From JANXQG01 sp963804375 (lineage in GTDB: Bacteria > Planctomycetota > Planctomycetia > Pirellulales > Thermoguttaceae), in the NCBI GenBank assembly GCA_963804375.1, contig CAWDQE010000015.1, forward strand, positions 620,001 through 684,000: a DNA stretch of 64,000 bases, given 5' to 3'. Positions 27,743-35,865 of the stretch are shown in pieces. The translations under genes were made by a program, and so were the position numbers. The notes below the pieces were generated by a model. The model saw only the letters and a list, made by a program, of their open reading frames with translations, was not told the origin of the DNA and ran no database searches. The stretch's first letter is position 1. Every line of letters starts with the position of its first letter.

Positions 27743-27856
27743 GACAAATCGCGGCCAGCAAGGCACATTCGCAGGGTTGCTGCGCAATCGGCTACGCCGA
27801 CGAGTGTTCCCACCGCTGGCCGAACGGGAAAACCCATCGAACCTAGAGAAAAGGCC

Positions 27857-28990
27857 ATGAACACATGTAAGTGCTGGACCATGGTGCTGCTCGTAATCTT
27901 GCTGCTGCCGAATGTTGCGGCAAGTGCGGGTACAGTGAAGGAAGCTTGCGAGAAGGGAAAGGCTTGCTTTGATAAGCAAGACTACGACGCGGCGATCACA
28001 GCGTTTACCGAGGCGATCCGCCTCAACCCGAAAGACGCCAAATCCTTTTACAACCGGGGGCTTGCCCATGGGCACAAAGACGAGCATAACGAGGCGATCG
28101 CCGACTACACCGAGTCCATCCGGCTCAACCCGACAGATGCCGATCCCCATAACAACCGTGGCGCCTCCTTCGAGAGCGAGGGCGAGCTTGACAAGGCAAT
28201 TGCCGATTACACCGAGGCCATTCGGCTCAACCCGCGCCTTACGACCGCGTACAACAACCGGGGCAATGCCTACGAGAAAAAGGGCGAGCACGACAAAGCG
28301 GTTGCTGATTTCACCGAGGTCATCCGATTGAACCCAAAAGAAGCCAAGGCATATAACGACCGCGGCGTGGGCTTCGCGAGTAAGGGCGAGAACAACAAGG
28401 CGATTGCCGACTTCACGGAAGCCGTTCGACTCGAGCCGAGTTATGCCGCGGCCTACTCGAATCGTGCCTATTCCTACGGTGAAAAGGCAGAATTCCAAAA
28501 AGCGGTTGCCGATTGCACGGAGGCCATACGGCTCGATCCGCAAATGGATGTTGCATATATGAACCGCGGCCGCTCGTACAACGGCATGGGCGACTACAAC
28601 AAGGCCATACTGGACCTCACGGAGGCCGTCCGGCTCAACCCCCAGAACGCCAAAGCATATTGCAACCGGGGCCGCGCGTATGCTGAGACGCGCCAGCACG
28701 ACCGGGCCATTGCCGACTTCACCGAGGCCATCCGGCTGAATCCAAAAGACGCCGGAATGTATTACGGCCGCGGTTGGGCCTACGGGCAGGCGGGCGACCA
28801 CGACAAGGCCATCGCCGACTTTAGCGAGGCCATCCGGCTCAAACCCAAGGACGGCAACGCGTACTACGGCCGATTCTATTCCTACGAAATGAAGGGTGAC
28901 AAGGCAAACGCGGCGAAGGATCTTGCCGAAGCCAAGAAGCTCGGTACGGTAATTTCGTTGGAGATACCCGAACGAGGGGTCAGTCCGTGA
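27857..28990 (+). CDS. Secreted TPR protein
   Basis: 377 residues from the ATG at 27857, with signal peptide MNTCKCWTMVLLVILLLPNV. The rest is about ten consecutive 34-residue TPR units of consensus YNRGxAYxxKGExDKAIADF followed by TEAIRLNPKDA. They end in a partial unit (KGDKANAAKDLAEAKKLG). The repeats are regular, with no frameshift. Unlike the other two TPR genes in the window it lacks the ~200-residue inserted domain. TPR superhelices bind peptides or partner proteins; the target is unknown. The upstream spacer shares sequence with that downstream of the 31389 gene, pointing to origin by tandem duplication. Confidence 0.9.
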   Translation: MNTCKCWTMVLLVILLLPNVAASAGTVKEACEKGKACFDKQDYDAAITAFTEAIRLNPKDAKSFYNRGLAHGHKDEHNEAIADYTESIRLNPTDADPHNNRGASFESEGELDKAIADYTEAIRLNPRLTTAYNNRGNAYEKKGEHDKAVADFTEVIRLNPKEAKAYNDRGVGFASKGENNKAIADFTEAVRLEPSYAAAYSNRAYSYGEKAEFQKAVADCTEAIRLDPQMDVAYMNRGRSYNGMGDYNKAILDLTEAVRLNPQNAKAYCNRGRAYAETRQHDRAIADFTEAIRLNPKDAGMYYGRGWAYGQAGDHDKAIADFSEAIRLKPKDGNAYYGRFYSYEMKGDKANAAKDLAEAKKLGTVISLEIPERGVSP

Positions 28991-29381
28991 TTCTTAGCAT
29001 CGGAGAGGTCAGAGGGCCAGCCCGACGTTAGAGACTACACATTGGCTTGCGAACGGAACGAGGTAACACGATTATGGCTTCCATCATGACGATATCCAGA
29101 TCATCCGGGCCCGCGGTTAGGGCCGTGCGCACGGACGTGACCATCGTCATCGCGGGAAGTTTGTCACAGGAACCCGCGCTATTTTGACGCGGTACTGGCG
29201 AGGCAGGCGGTTCAGCGACTGCGACTTGTCAGTTGGGAGCAATGTTCATTCTCCCCCGTTGGGCCGGGGGCGGGGCAAGTAGGTTGTTTTGGTGGAGCTG
29301 CAGTTGCCCGCCCGGCTCGCAACTGTTCGAAGGGAAATAGCCACCCGTGGAGTCGCGAAACATATTTTGAGTTGGAAAGAC
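28991..29381. other. Intergenic region, no supported gene
   Basis: 391 bases. A 37-codon ORF at 29074-29187 has no recognisable features and is not called. No promoter of good quality, hairpin or repeat family was seen. Confidence 0.5.
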
Positions 29382-29834
29382 ATGCTGCCCGAAACAAACG
29401 ATGGTTACGCGCGCCGTCGCGAACTGTCAGAATCTGACGGCACGGACGGCCCGGCCGTGAGGCGTCCCGCGAGATGGCCAATTCGCGCGGCGGCTCTTGC
29501 TGGCGTTGCTATGTGCATTGGCGCAACGTGCCAAAGTCTCAAGGATTGGTCCCTCGCACCGGAGTTGGCGATCCTTGCCGCCTTGCTATGGCATACTCGA
29601 GATGACGTTTATGCGGCCGTACCAGGATTCGCGATCGGCTTCGTCGCCGGGGTAATCATGAGCGCCGGCATCGGCCCAGCAGCGGAAATTGACTGTGGCC
29701 TAGGCGCCGGAGTAATCGCAGCGCCGATCAACGCGATTTGCCGAGGGTTTCGGCGGGGCGGAGCGGCAGCCCTCATGGGGATCCTCGCTTACTGGGTTAT
29801 CGTTCAGCTAGTTCTGTTATTTATATTTCGATGA
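29382..29834 (+). CDS. Hypothetical membrane protein
   Basis: 150 residues from the ATG at 29382 (MLPETNDGYARRRELSESDG). A charged cytoplasmic-looking head of ~35 residues precedes three or four hydrophobic stretches: IRAAALAGVAMCIGATC, LAPELAILAALLW, AVPGFAIGFVAGVIMSAGIG, and the C-terminal ALMGILAYWVIVQLVLLFIF. Glycine-rich helices suggest tight packing. No family is recognised and no neighbour gives context. An upstream in-frame start at 29289 is less likely because it adds an unstructured leader. Confidence 0.55.
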   Translation: MLPETNDGYARRRELSESDGTDGPAVRRPARWPIRAAALAGVAMCIGATCQSLKDWSLAPELAILAALLWHTRDDVYAAVPGFAIGFVAGVIMSAGIGPAAEIDCGLGAGVIAAPINAICRGFRRGGAAALMGILAYWVIVQLVLLFIFR

Positions 29835-29920
29835 CCGAAAAAGGGGGGACTTGGAAGGTTTCTGGGGTGGGCAGGTCGGTCCGAACCCAACGCCAGACCA
29901 GATAAAGAAAGGTATCCAAA

Positions 29921-30615
29921 ATGCTCTCAAGCCGCAACAACAGCCGTAGGGTATCCCTTTACACGTCAATTTTACTGTGCATATTGTTCCTGGGCGGTTG
30001 TTCCAAGCAGGATCGTAGCGATCCCACCATTGCGCGCACGATAAAAGTCCTCCGCGACCAAGCAGAAAACTTGGACTCCTCCGAGTATGACCACTCTCGT
30101 TCCTACTTGCGCCTGCGTTGCGAGGCGCAATTCCTGTATTGGAGAGTAAGGGGGCTGGTGCGCTCCCTTTTTTGCTCACAGCCACATTTAGCAGGGGATT
30201 GAACGTGCCGCACAATGTATCCGGATGGACCTACTGCTTTTGCTGGCTAGAAGTGGGAGATACCGTTCGGGGTTTTTATGTGCGCACGGAAGCGGAACCA
30301 GACCTTGACCTGTATCCCACACTCAACAAAGAGCCGCAAGTTCCGGACACCGCATGGATGATTCTTGCGGGGCCTGTTGTCCTCGGCGAGAAAGAAAGAA
30401 CGACCGTTCCGGCGCCGTTGGCGCCTTGCGCAATTGCTCTCGACGCTCGCGTTCTCGCAGGAAAGAAGCTGATGGCCGGGCTTATTCTCGCGGACGGCCG
30501 CAAGACCGCGCCTATCGAAGCGTATTTTCGGGATGAAGTGCCGGCCACGCATGGCACTGGCGGACGAGGAAAAGGGGGAATTCCGCGGAGTTCGGGGGAG
30601 AACGGAAGACCGTAG
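29921..30615 (+). pseudogene. Hypothetical lipoprotein, one frameshift
   Basis: Begins with a lipoprotein signal (SLYTSILLCILFLGGC) in frame 2, followed by a helical segment (DPTIARTIKVLRDQAENLD). Near 30120-30140 the sensible sequence moves to frame 1: AIPVLESKGAGALPFLLTAT, reminiscent of HEAT-like helices, then a beta-rich C-terminal half (RTEAEPDLDLYPTLNKEP, PDTAWMILAGPVVLGEKERT). The last ~25 residues after EAYFRDEVPA look like read-through. Function unknown. It lies between a membrane protein and an RHS relic, in a stretch that seems to be degrading. Confidence 0.5.
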
Positions 30616-30647
30616 AAGACCCGAAATCCGGCCCGCTTCGCGAGTAA

Positions 30648-30965
30648 TTACTTGCAGACACGAATGACAGCTCAGGCGACCAGATTTCCGACACCGTGAC
30701 CAGCTTCGGCAACCTGACCTCCGCTGCCGCTCAGTGGGCCAACCAAATCGATACGTCCTACAACGACCTGGGGCAGGTCTACCAGGTGACCACGTGGAAC
30801 GCGAGCACGCCCGTCAATCAGGTCCAGGACCAGTATGACGGGTGGGGCAATCTAACCCAGGAGTGGCAATCGAACTCGGGCTTGGTGAGCACGAGCACGA
30901 CGCCTAGCGTACAACATACTCAAACTGTAAGCGTCCCCGCCAACCCTGTGTCGGTGGAACGATGA
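30648..30965 (+). pseudogene. Relic of an RHS/YD-repeat protein gene
   Basis: An open stretch of ~105 codons reading SSGDQISDTVTSFGNLTSAA, then SYNDLGQVYQVTTWN and VQDQYDGWGNLTQEWQ. YD/GN-L spacing (YDGWGNL, SYNDLG) is the signature of RHS repeats found in wall-associated and polymorphic-toxin proteins. There is no signal peptide, no start with ribosome-binding site and no C-terminal core, so it is an internal fragment only. It is followed directly by a perfect hairpin at 31001-31079. Confidence 0.65.
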
Positions 30966-31000
30966 TTGATCAGCTAAAACGCGCGTATCCCCCGCGAACC

Positions 31001-31079
31001 TCGCAGTTTCCGCCGACGGTCGCGTGGTGCCCGCCGCGCCGGGCGGCGGGCACCACGCGACCGTCGGCGGAAACTGCGA
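31001..31079. repeat. Perfect 37-bp inverted repeat with 5-base loop
   Basis: Arms 31001-31037 and 31043-31079 are exact reverse complements (outer TCGCAGTTTCCGCCGACG, inner CCGCCGC) around loop GCCGG. A second small hairpin CTACCGGG/CCCGGTAG follows at about 31121-31141. No T-tract. It may be a repetitive palindrome, a cruciform-forming regulatory site or a strong transcription barrier between the RHS relic and the TPR gene. Confidence 0.85.
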
Positions 31080-31388
31080 AAGGGGTTGTGAGGCGGCGTT
31101 CTAGCTGGCCAATCATCGCTCTACCGGGGCAAGCCCGGTAGTGGCGTCTACAGTTTGAGAATATACGTATAGTGACGGCTATTCTCCCGGCACGCAGGGC
31201 TAACCGTCCCACCTGAAAGAAGCATGCCTGCGGCTCGCCCGAACTTCTCGTTGATGTTTGCCGCGGTTTCGTGCGCGCAGAAGTCCAGACGCCAGTGGCC
31301 CGTCGTTTCGGCTCGATGCCGGGCTGGTCCATGCCGTCGCTGGCCGTGCTATACTGGCAGTTATGACCGAATTGTGTGGGAGGCGAAC

Positions 31389-34300
31389 ATGAAACCATGC
31401 AGATTCTGGACGGCGGCGTTCATTGGACTTCTCTTGCTGCCGAGTGTGGCGGCAGGTGCGGACGCAACGAAGGAAGCCTTGCAGAAGGGCAAGGCCAGCT
31501 TCGACAAAGGGGATTATGATGCGGCGATTGCTGCGTTCTCCGAGCTGATTCGGCTCGACCCGAAGAACGCGGAGGCGTACTTCTACCGTGCCGGGGCCTT
31601 TAGCGGCAAGGGTGAATACGACAAGGCGATTGCCGATTGCAGCGAGGCCATTCGGCTCAAACCCGGCTATGCCAACGCGTATTCTGGTCGAGCATTCGCT
31701 TTCACCATGAAGGGCGACCAACACGAGGCAATTGCCGACTGCTCCGAGGTCATTCGGCTCAACCCGAAAGACGCCAAAGCGTACTACAACCGTGGCATTG
31801 TCTACGTGAAGGAAGGCGAGTATGACAAGGCGATTGTCAACTTCACCGAGGCCATCCGGCTCGATCAAAAAGATGCCACGGCGTATGCCGCACGAGGTTC
31901 TGCCTTTGGTAATAAACGCGATTACGAAAAGGCCGTCGCCGACTTCACCGCAGCCATCCGGCTCAACCCGAATTTGGCCGAGGCGTATTGCAGCCGTGGC
32001 TGGACCTACGAGTGCAAGGGCGACCACGACAAGGCGATTGCCGACTTGGACGCGGCGGTGAGACTGGGCCCAAAACGTCCTTGCTATTATGAAGCACGTG
32101 GTGCGATACGGATTCGCCGCGGAGATTATGAGGGAGGCATCGCCGATCTTCAGACGGCGGTTCGGCTTGATCCGCATGATCCGGCGGCAAAGTTCGAGAC
32201 CTTGCCCGGGCAGACGCTTACGGAGGCAGCAATTCAGCACGGCGAGCAGCAAGTACGTCAACTGCTGCGAGACCGGCCGGCGATGGCACAATATGGCGAG
32301 AAAGCCGCAGTATTGTATCGATGGGCGGCACGCAAGTTCGCGGGCGAGGATTTACACGAACGATTTCTCTGGGATGCCTCTGAACCGGCTCTATGTGATG
32401 CCGACAACCAGTCTCCAACGACCGAGAGATCGGGACGGATTCGGATACGTAGAACATATTGCGATGGGGTGCAAAAGGGCAAAGAGCAGTCGTTCGAGAG
32501 CATGTGGAGCAAGGCGGTATTCGAGTTGTACAATATCGCCAACGCCCAGGACTTCCAACGACTCATCCAGGCGGCCGCCGCAGGGCAACTGACGAAAGAA
32601 ACATTCGTCGCCAAGATAGTTGAGTGCGAGTCTCGTGCCGCCGAAAAAACCCGAGCTTTCTACATCCACGTATTCCTGCCTTGGGCAAGAGAACAACACT
32701 TGCCAACCGATCCGCAATCATGGTACGTCGCCGGTCGATCGGATTCCCGCGAAAACCTTCTTTTGTCCCATGTAGACAAGCGGGCGGCCTATTGGAGGAG
32801 TTACGAACATACGTACGACTTAATACTCCTGAAGTTATTGGTTGCGAAAGGCGAAAATGAACAGGCGAGCAAGCTGTTTGCGATAATGCAGAAGCAGGCA
32901 GCGACAAGCGAGGAGAAGGCCGCGATCTATATCGACCGCGGCACTGCCTATGGGAGCAAGAGCGACTACGACAAGGCCATTGCCGACTTGACCGAGGCCG
33001 TGCGACTCACACCGAAAGATGCGGAGGCGTATTGTGGCCGGGGTGCCGCCTACGGAGCGAAGGGTGAATACGACAAGGCGGTTGCCGACTGTAGCGAGGC
33101 CATCCGGCTCAACCCGAGATATGCCGTAGCATATGTGGGACGGGGCAACGCCTACCAGCAGAAAGGCGAACTCGACAAGGCGATTGCCGACTGTAGCGAG
33201 GCCATCCGGCTGAACCCGAGATATGCCGAAACATATGTGGGACGGGGCAACGCCTACCAGCAGAAAGGCGAACTCGACAAGGCGATTGCCGATTACACCG
33301 AGGCCATTCGGCTCAACCCGAGATATGCCGAAGCATATGTGGGACGGGGCAACGCCTGCCAGCACAAAGGCGAACTCGACAAGGCGATTGCCGATTACAC
33401 CGAGGCCATTCGGCTCAACCCGAAAGACGCCATCGCGTACTACAACCGGGGCAGTGCCTATGGGGACAAGGGCAACCACGACAAGGCGATTGCCGATTAC
33501 ACCGAGGCCATTCGGCTCAACCCGAAAGACGCCATCGCGTACTACAACCGGGGCAACGCCTGCCAGCACAAAGGCGAACTCGACAAGGCGATTGCCGATT
33601 ACACCGAGGCCATTCGGCTCAACCCGAAAGTCGCCGAGGCGTACTACAACCGGGGCAGTGCCTATGGGGACCAGGGCGACCACGACAAGGAAATTGCCGA
33701 TTACACCGAGGCCATCCGGCTAAATCCAAAACACGTCAATGCCCACTATAACCGGGGCAGTGCCTATGGGAGCAGGGGCGAGTACGACAAGGCAATTGCC
33801 GACTATACCGAGGCCATGCGGCTCAACCCGAAAGATGCTGACACCTACGACAACCGTGGCTGTGCCTACGCAAGCAAGCGCGAATACGACAAAGCGATTG
33901 CCGATTACACGGAGGCCATCCGGCTCAACCCCAGGGACGCCGATGCATATATGTGGCGTGGTAAAGCATACGAAGGTAAAGCCGATTACGACAAGGCGAT
34001 TGCCGATTACAACGAGGCCATCCGGCTCGATCCGAAAAAAGCCGAGGCGTACTACAACCGGGGCTGGGCCTTCGAGAGCAAGGGTGAATACGACAAAGCA
34101 ATCGCCGACTACACCGAGGCCATTCGGCTCGATCCAAAAGATGCCGTGGCGTATACCTACCGGGGCGGCGTTTTTAACAATAGGGGTGCTGTTGACAAGG
34201 CGATTGTCGACTTCAACGAGGCTGTTCGTCTGAACCCGAAATACGCCCTGGCGTATAACTATCGGGGCATCGCCCACGGGAACATGGGCGATTTCGACAA

Positions 34301-34757
34301 GGCGATTGCCGACTACACCGACGCCATTCGGCTCGACCCAAATGTCATTGCTTATTGCAACCGGGGAGCCGCCTACGCTCAGAAGGGCAACTTCGACAAA
34401 GCCATTGCCGACTCCACGCAGGCCATCCGTTTGGACCCGAAATGTGCGTTGGCGTATAGCAATCGCGGCGGGGCCTACGAGAAGACGGGCGAACACGACA
34501 GGGCGATTGCCGACTGCACCAAGGCCATCCAGCTCGAACCTCACTACGAGAAGGCATTCTTCATCCGCGGAGATGCCTACGCGGCAAAAAGCGACTACGA
34601 TAGGGCGATTGCCGACTACAGTGAACTCATTCGGCTCAACCCGAAAGAGGTCTATGCTTATCAAAACCGGGGCCAGGCGTATTTCAAGAAGGGCGATAAG
34701 GCCAAAGCGGAAGCCGATTTCGCCCAAGCCAGGAAGCTCGGTTACAAGGGGAAGTGA
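31389..34757 (+). CDS. Large secreted TPR protein with uncharacterised central domain
   Basis: 1122 residues from the ATG at 31389, after GGGAGGCGAAC; signal peptide MKPCRFWTAAFIGLLLLPSV. Residues ~28-265 hold about seven TPRs. Residues ~275-510 are a non-TPR alpha-helical domain (MAQYGEKAAVLYRWAARKFA, ERSGRIRIRRTYCDG, AVFELYNIANAQD, RAFYIHVFLPWAREQH, SHVDKRAAYWRSYEHTYDL). Residues ~515-1122 hold about 18 further TPRs, several nearly identical at DNA level. The whole frame is open with no indel, in contrast to the paralogue at 16668. The domain has conserved aromatic and charged residues but no motif I can tie to an enzyme. The protein is presumably periplasmic or surface-exposed and scaffolding. 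A TATACT element lies near 31355 without a clear -35. Confidence 0.88.
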   Translation: MKPCRFWTAAFIGLLLLPSVAAGADATKEALQKGKASFDKGDYDAAIAAFSELIRLDPKNAEAYFYRAGAFSGKGEYDKAIADCSEAIRLKPGYANAYSGRAFAFTMKGDQHEAIADCSEVIRLNPKDAKAYYNRGIVYVKEGEYDKAIVNFTEAIRLDQKDATAYAARGSAFGNKRDYEKAVADFTAAIRLNPNLAEAYCSRGWTYECKGDHDKAIADLDAAVRLGPKRPCYYEARGAIRIRRGDYEGGIADLQTAVRLDPHDPAAKFETLPGQTLTEAAIQHGEQQVRQLLRDRPAMAQYGEKAAVLYRWAARKFAGEDLHERFLWDASEPALCDADNQSPTTERSGRIRIRRTYCDGVQKGKEQSFESMWSKAVFELYNIANAQDFQRLIQAAAAGQLTKETFVAKIVECESRAAEKTRAFYIHVFLPWAREQHLPTDPQSWYVAGRSDSRENLLLSHVDKRAAYWRSYEHTYDLILLKLLVAKGENEQASKLFAIMQKQAATSEEKAAIYIDRGTAYGSKSDYDKAIADLTEAVRLTPKDAEAYCGRGAAYGAKGEYDKAVADCSEAIRLNPRYAVAYVGRGNAYQQKGELDKAIADCSEAIRLNPRYAETYVGRGNAYQQKGELDKAIADYTEAIRLNPRYAEAYVGRGNACQHKGELDKAIADYTEAIRLNPKDAIAYYNRGSAYGDKGNHDKAIADYTEAIRLNPKDAIAYYNRGNACQHKGELDKAIADYTEAIRLNPKVAEAYYNRGSAYGDQGDHDKEIADYTEAIRLNPKHVNAHYNRGSAYGSRGEYDKAIADYTEAMRLNPKDADTYDNRGCAYASKREYDKAIADYTEAIRLNPRDADAYMWRGKAYEGKADYDKAIADYNEAIRLDPKKAEAYYNRGWAFESKGEYDKAIADYTEAIRLDPKDAVAYTYRGGVFNNRGAVDKAIVDFNEAVRLNPKYALAYNYRGIAHGNMGDFDKAIADYTDAIRLDPNVIAYCNRGAAYAQKGNFDKAIADSTQAIRLDPKCALAYSNRGGAYEKTGEHDRAIADCTKAIQLEPHYEKAFFIRGDAYAAKSDYDRAIADYSELIRLNPKEVYAYQNRGQAYFKKGDKAKAEADFAQARKLGYKGK

Positions 34758-34958
34758 AACTTGTCGCGGCCAGCAGGAGCGTTCCCGCGGTGCCGCTTCG
34801 CGGCCAGCTACGCCGTCGGGAACGCCCACCGTTGGCCGAGGCGAGGTGAGCGTACGTGACTGCCATCCGCCAGTTCCCCGGCAGGGGCGCGTTTCCGGGT
34901 GTAGTGTTGAGGGGGACCGACGTTCGGCCCCGCCTTTTTCACACTTGGGAGTGGGAAC

Positions 34959-35345
34959 ATGACGGGTTCAGGGGATGCAGAGAAACGACGGGCGTGGCAG
35001 GCGAGGTTTGCAAGATATCGTTCCAGCGGCCTTTCTGTGGCCCGGTTCTGCGAGCGAGAGCGGGTGTCGACGAACAATTTTTACTATTGGGCCAAGCGAT
35101 TGAGACCGGCCTCGGCCACAGTGCCACCACGCAGCGAACAAGCGTTGCCGGCCGGCCGCGCTTCGGCCACGCCCACAACAGCCCGCCACGGGCGGCAAGC
35201 CGTGGTGCGTTTCCGTTGGAAGACCGGCATGGAGGTCTGGGTTCCGGCGGACTGCCTGGAGGCAATCCGTTGCCTCGCCAACTGCTTTGCCAAGGCCGGC
35301 GAGCAGCGCGGCGGGGCGTTCCAGGAAGTGGTCGTCAGGGCGTAA
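34959..35345 (+). CDS. tnpA: IS66 accessory protein TnpA
   Basis: 128 residues, virtually the same protein as that at 13621-14007 (starts MTGSGDAEKRRAWQARFARY instead of MTSSGD). The helix-turn-helix region and C-terminal WKTGMEVWVPADCLEA segment are conserved. It is in the same position relative to the left end of the element, with tnpB 16 bases downstream. Intact. Confidence 0.86.
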   Translation: MTGSGDAEKRRAWQARFARYRSSGLSVARFCERERVSTNNFYYWAKRLRPASATVPPRSEQALPAGRASATPTTARHGRQAVVRFRWKTGMEVWVPADCLEAIRCLANCFAKAGEQRGGAFQEVVVRA

Positions 35346-35361
35346 GCGGAGAATCACGGCC

Positions 35362-35763
35362 GTGCTCTCCTCCACGCTGCTGTCTCCCTTGGGACAGACC
35401 AAGATCTACCTCTATGCCAAGCCGGCCGACATGCGGAAGAGCTTTGACGGGCTGCACGCGATCGTACAGTCGGAATTCCGCCGCGACATCCGTGCCGGCG
35501 ACGTGTTCGTGTTTCTCAACCGCCGCCGGGATCGGATCAAGCTGATCCACTGGGATCGGGACGGCATGGCGATCTGGATGAAGCGGTTGGAACGCGGCAC
35601 CTTCCAGAGACCGCGGTGTCCGCCGGAGGCCGCGCAGTTGGAGATCGACGCCACCGATCTGGCGCTGTTGCTCTCGGGGATCGAACTGACGAGCGTGAAA
35701 CGCCGGCCGCGCTACGCGCCGGAGGCGGCCAGTCGCAGAAGCCCGCAGCCGGTTGGTGCGTAA
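35362..35763 (+). CDS. tnpB: IS66 family insertion sequence element accessory protein TnpB
   Basis: 133 residues from a GTG at 35362. It carries the IS66 Orf2 signature YLYAKPADMRKSFDGLHA and FLNRRRDRIKLIHWDRDG. It differs from copy 1 by single substitutions (for example SEFRRD for SEFGRD, and SGIEL for SGVEL). Intact. Confidence 0.88.
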   Translation: MLSSTLLSPLGQTKIYLYAKPADMRKSFDGLHAIVQSEFRRDIRAGDVFVFLNRRRDRIKLIHWDRDGMAIWMKRLERGTFQRPRCPPEAAQLEIDATDLALLLSGIELTSVKRRPRYAPEAASRRSPQPVGA

Positions 35764-35865
35764 ACGAGCGCCTGCCGATCGCGTCGTGACAAATAGTTTC
35801 GGAATTATTCCGATTTGCATGGATATGCTCTTGTGCTTGCGGACGATCATGGTATCATTGATTCC

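Noticed and set aside
32835..33683. Minus-strand frame with regular repeats (FRVEPNGLGVIGNRLV type)
   Set aside because: Periodic only because it is the complement of the TPR repeats.
32930..34620. Regularly spaced repeats that could suggest a CRISPR array
   Set aside because: Period is 102 bases without unique spacers, and the repeats encode in-frame TPR units.
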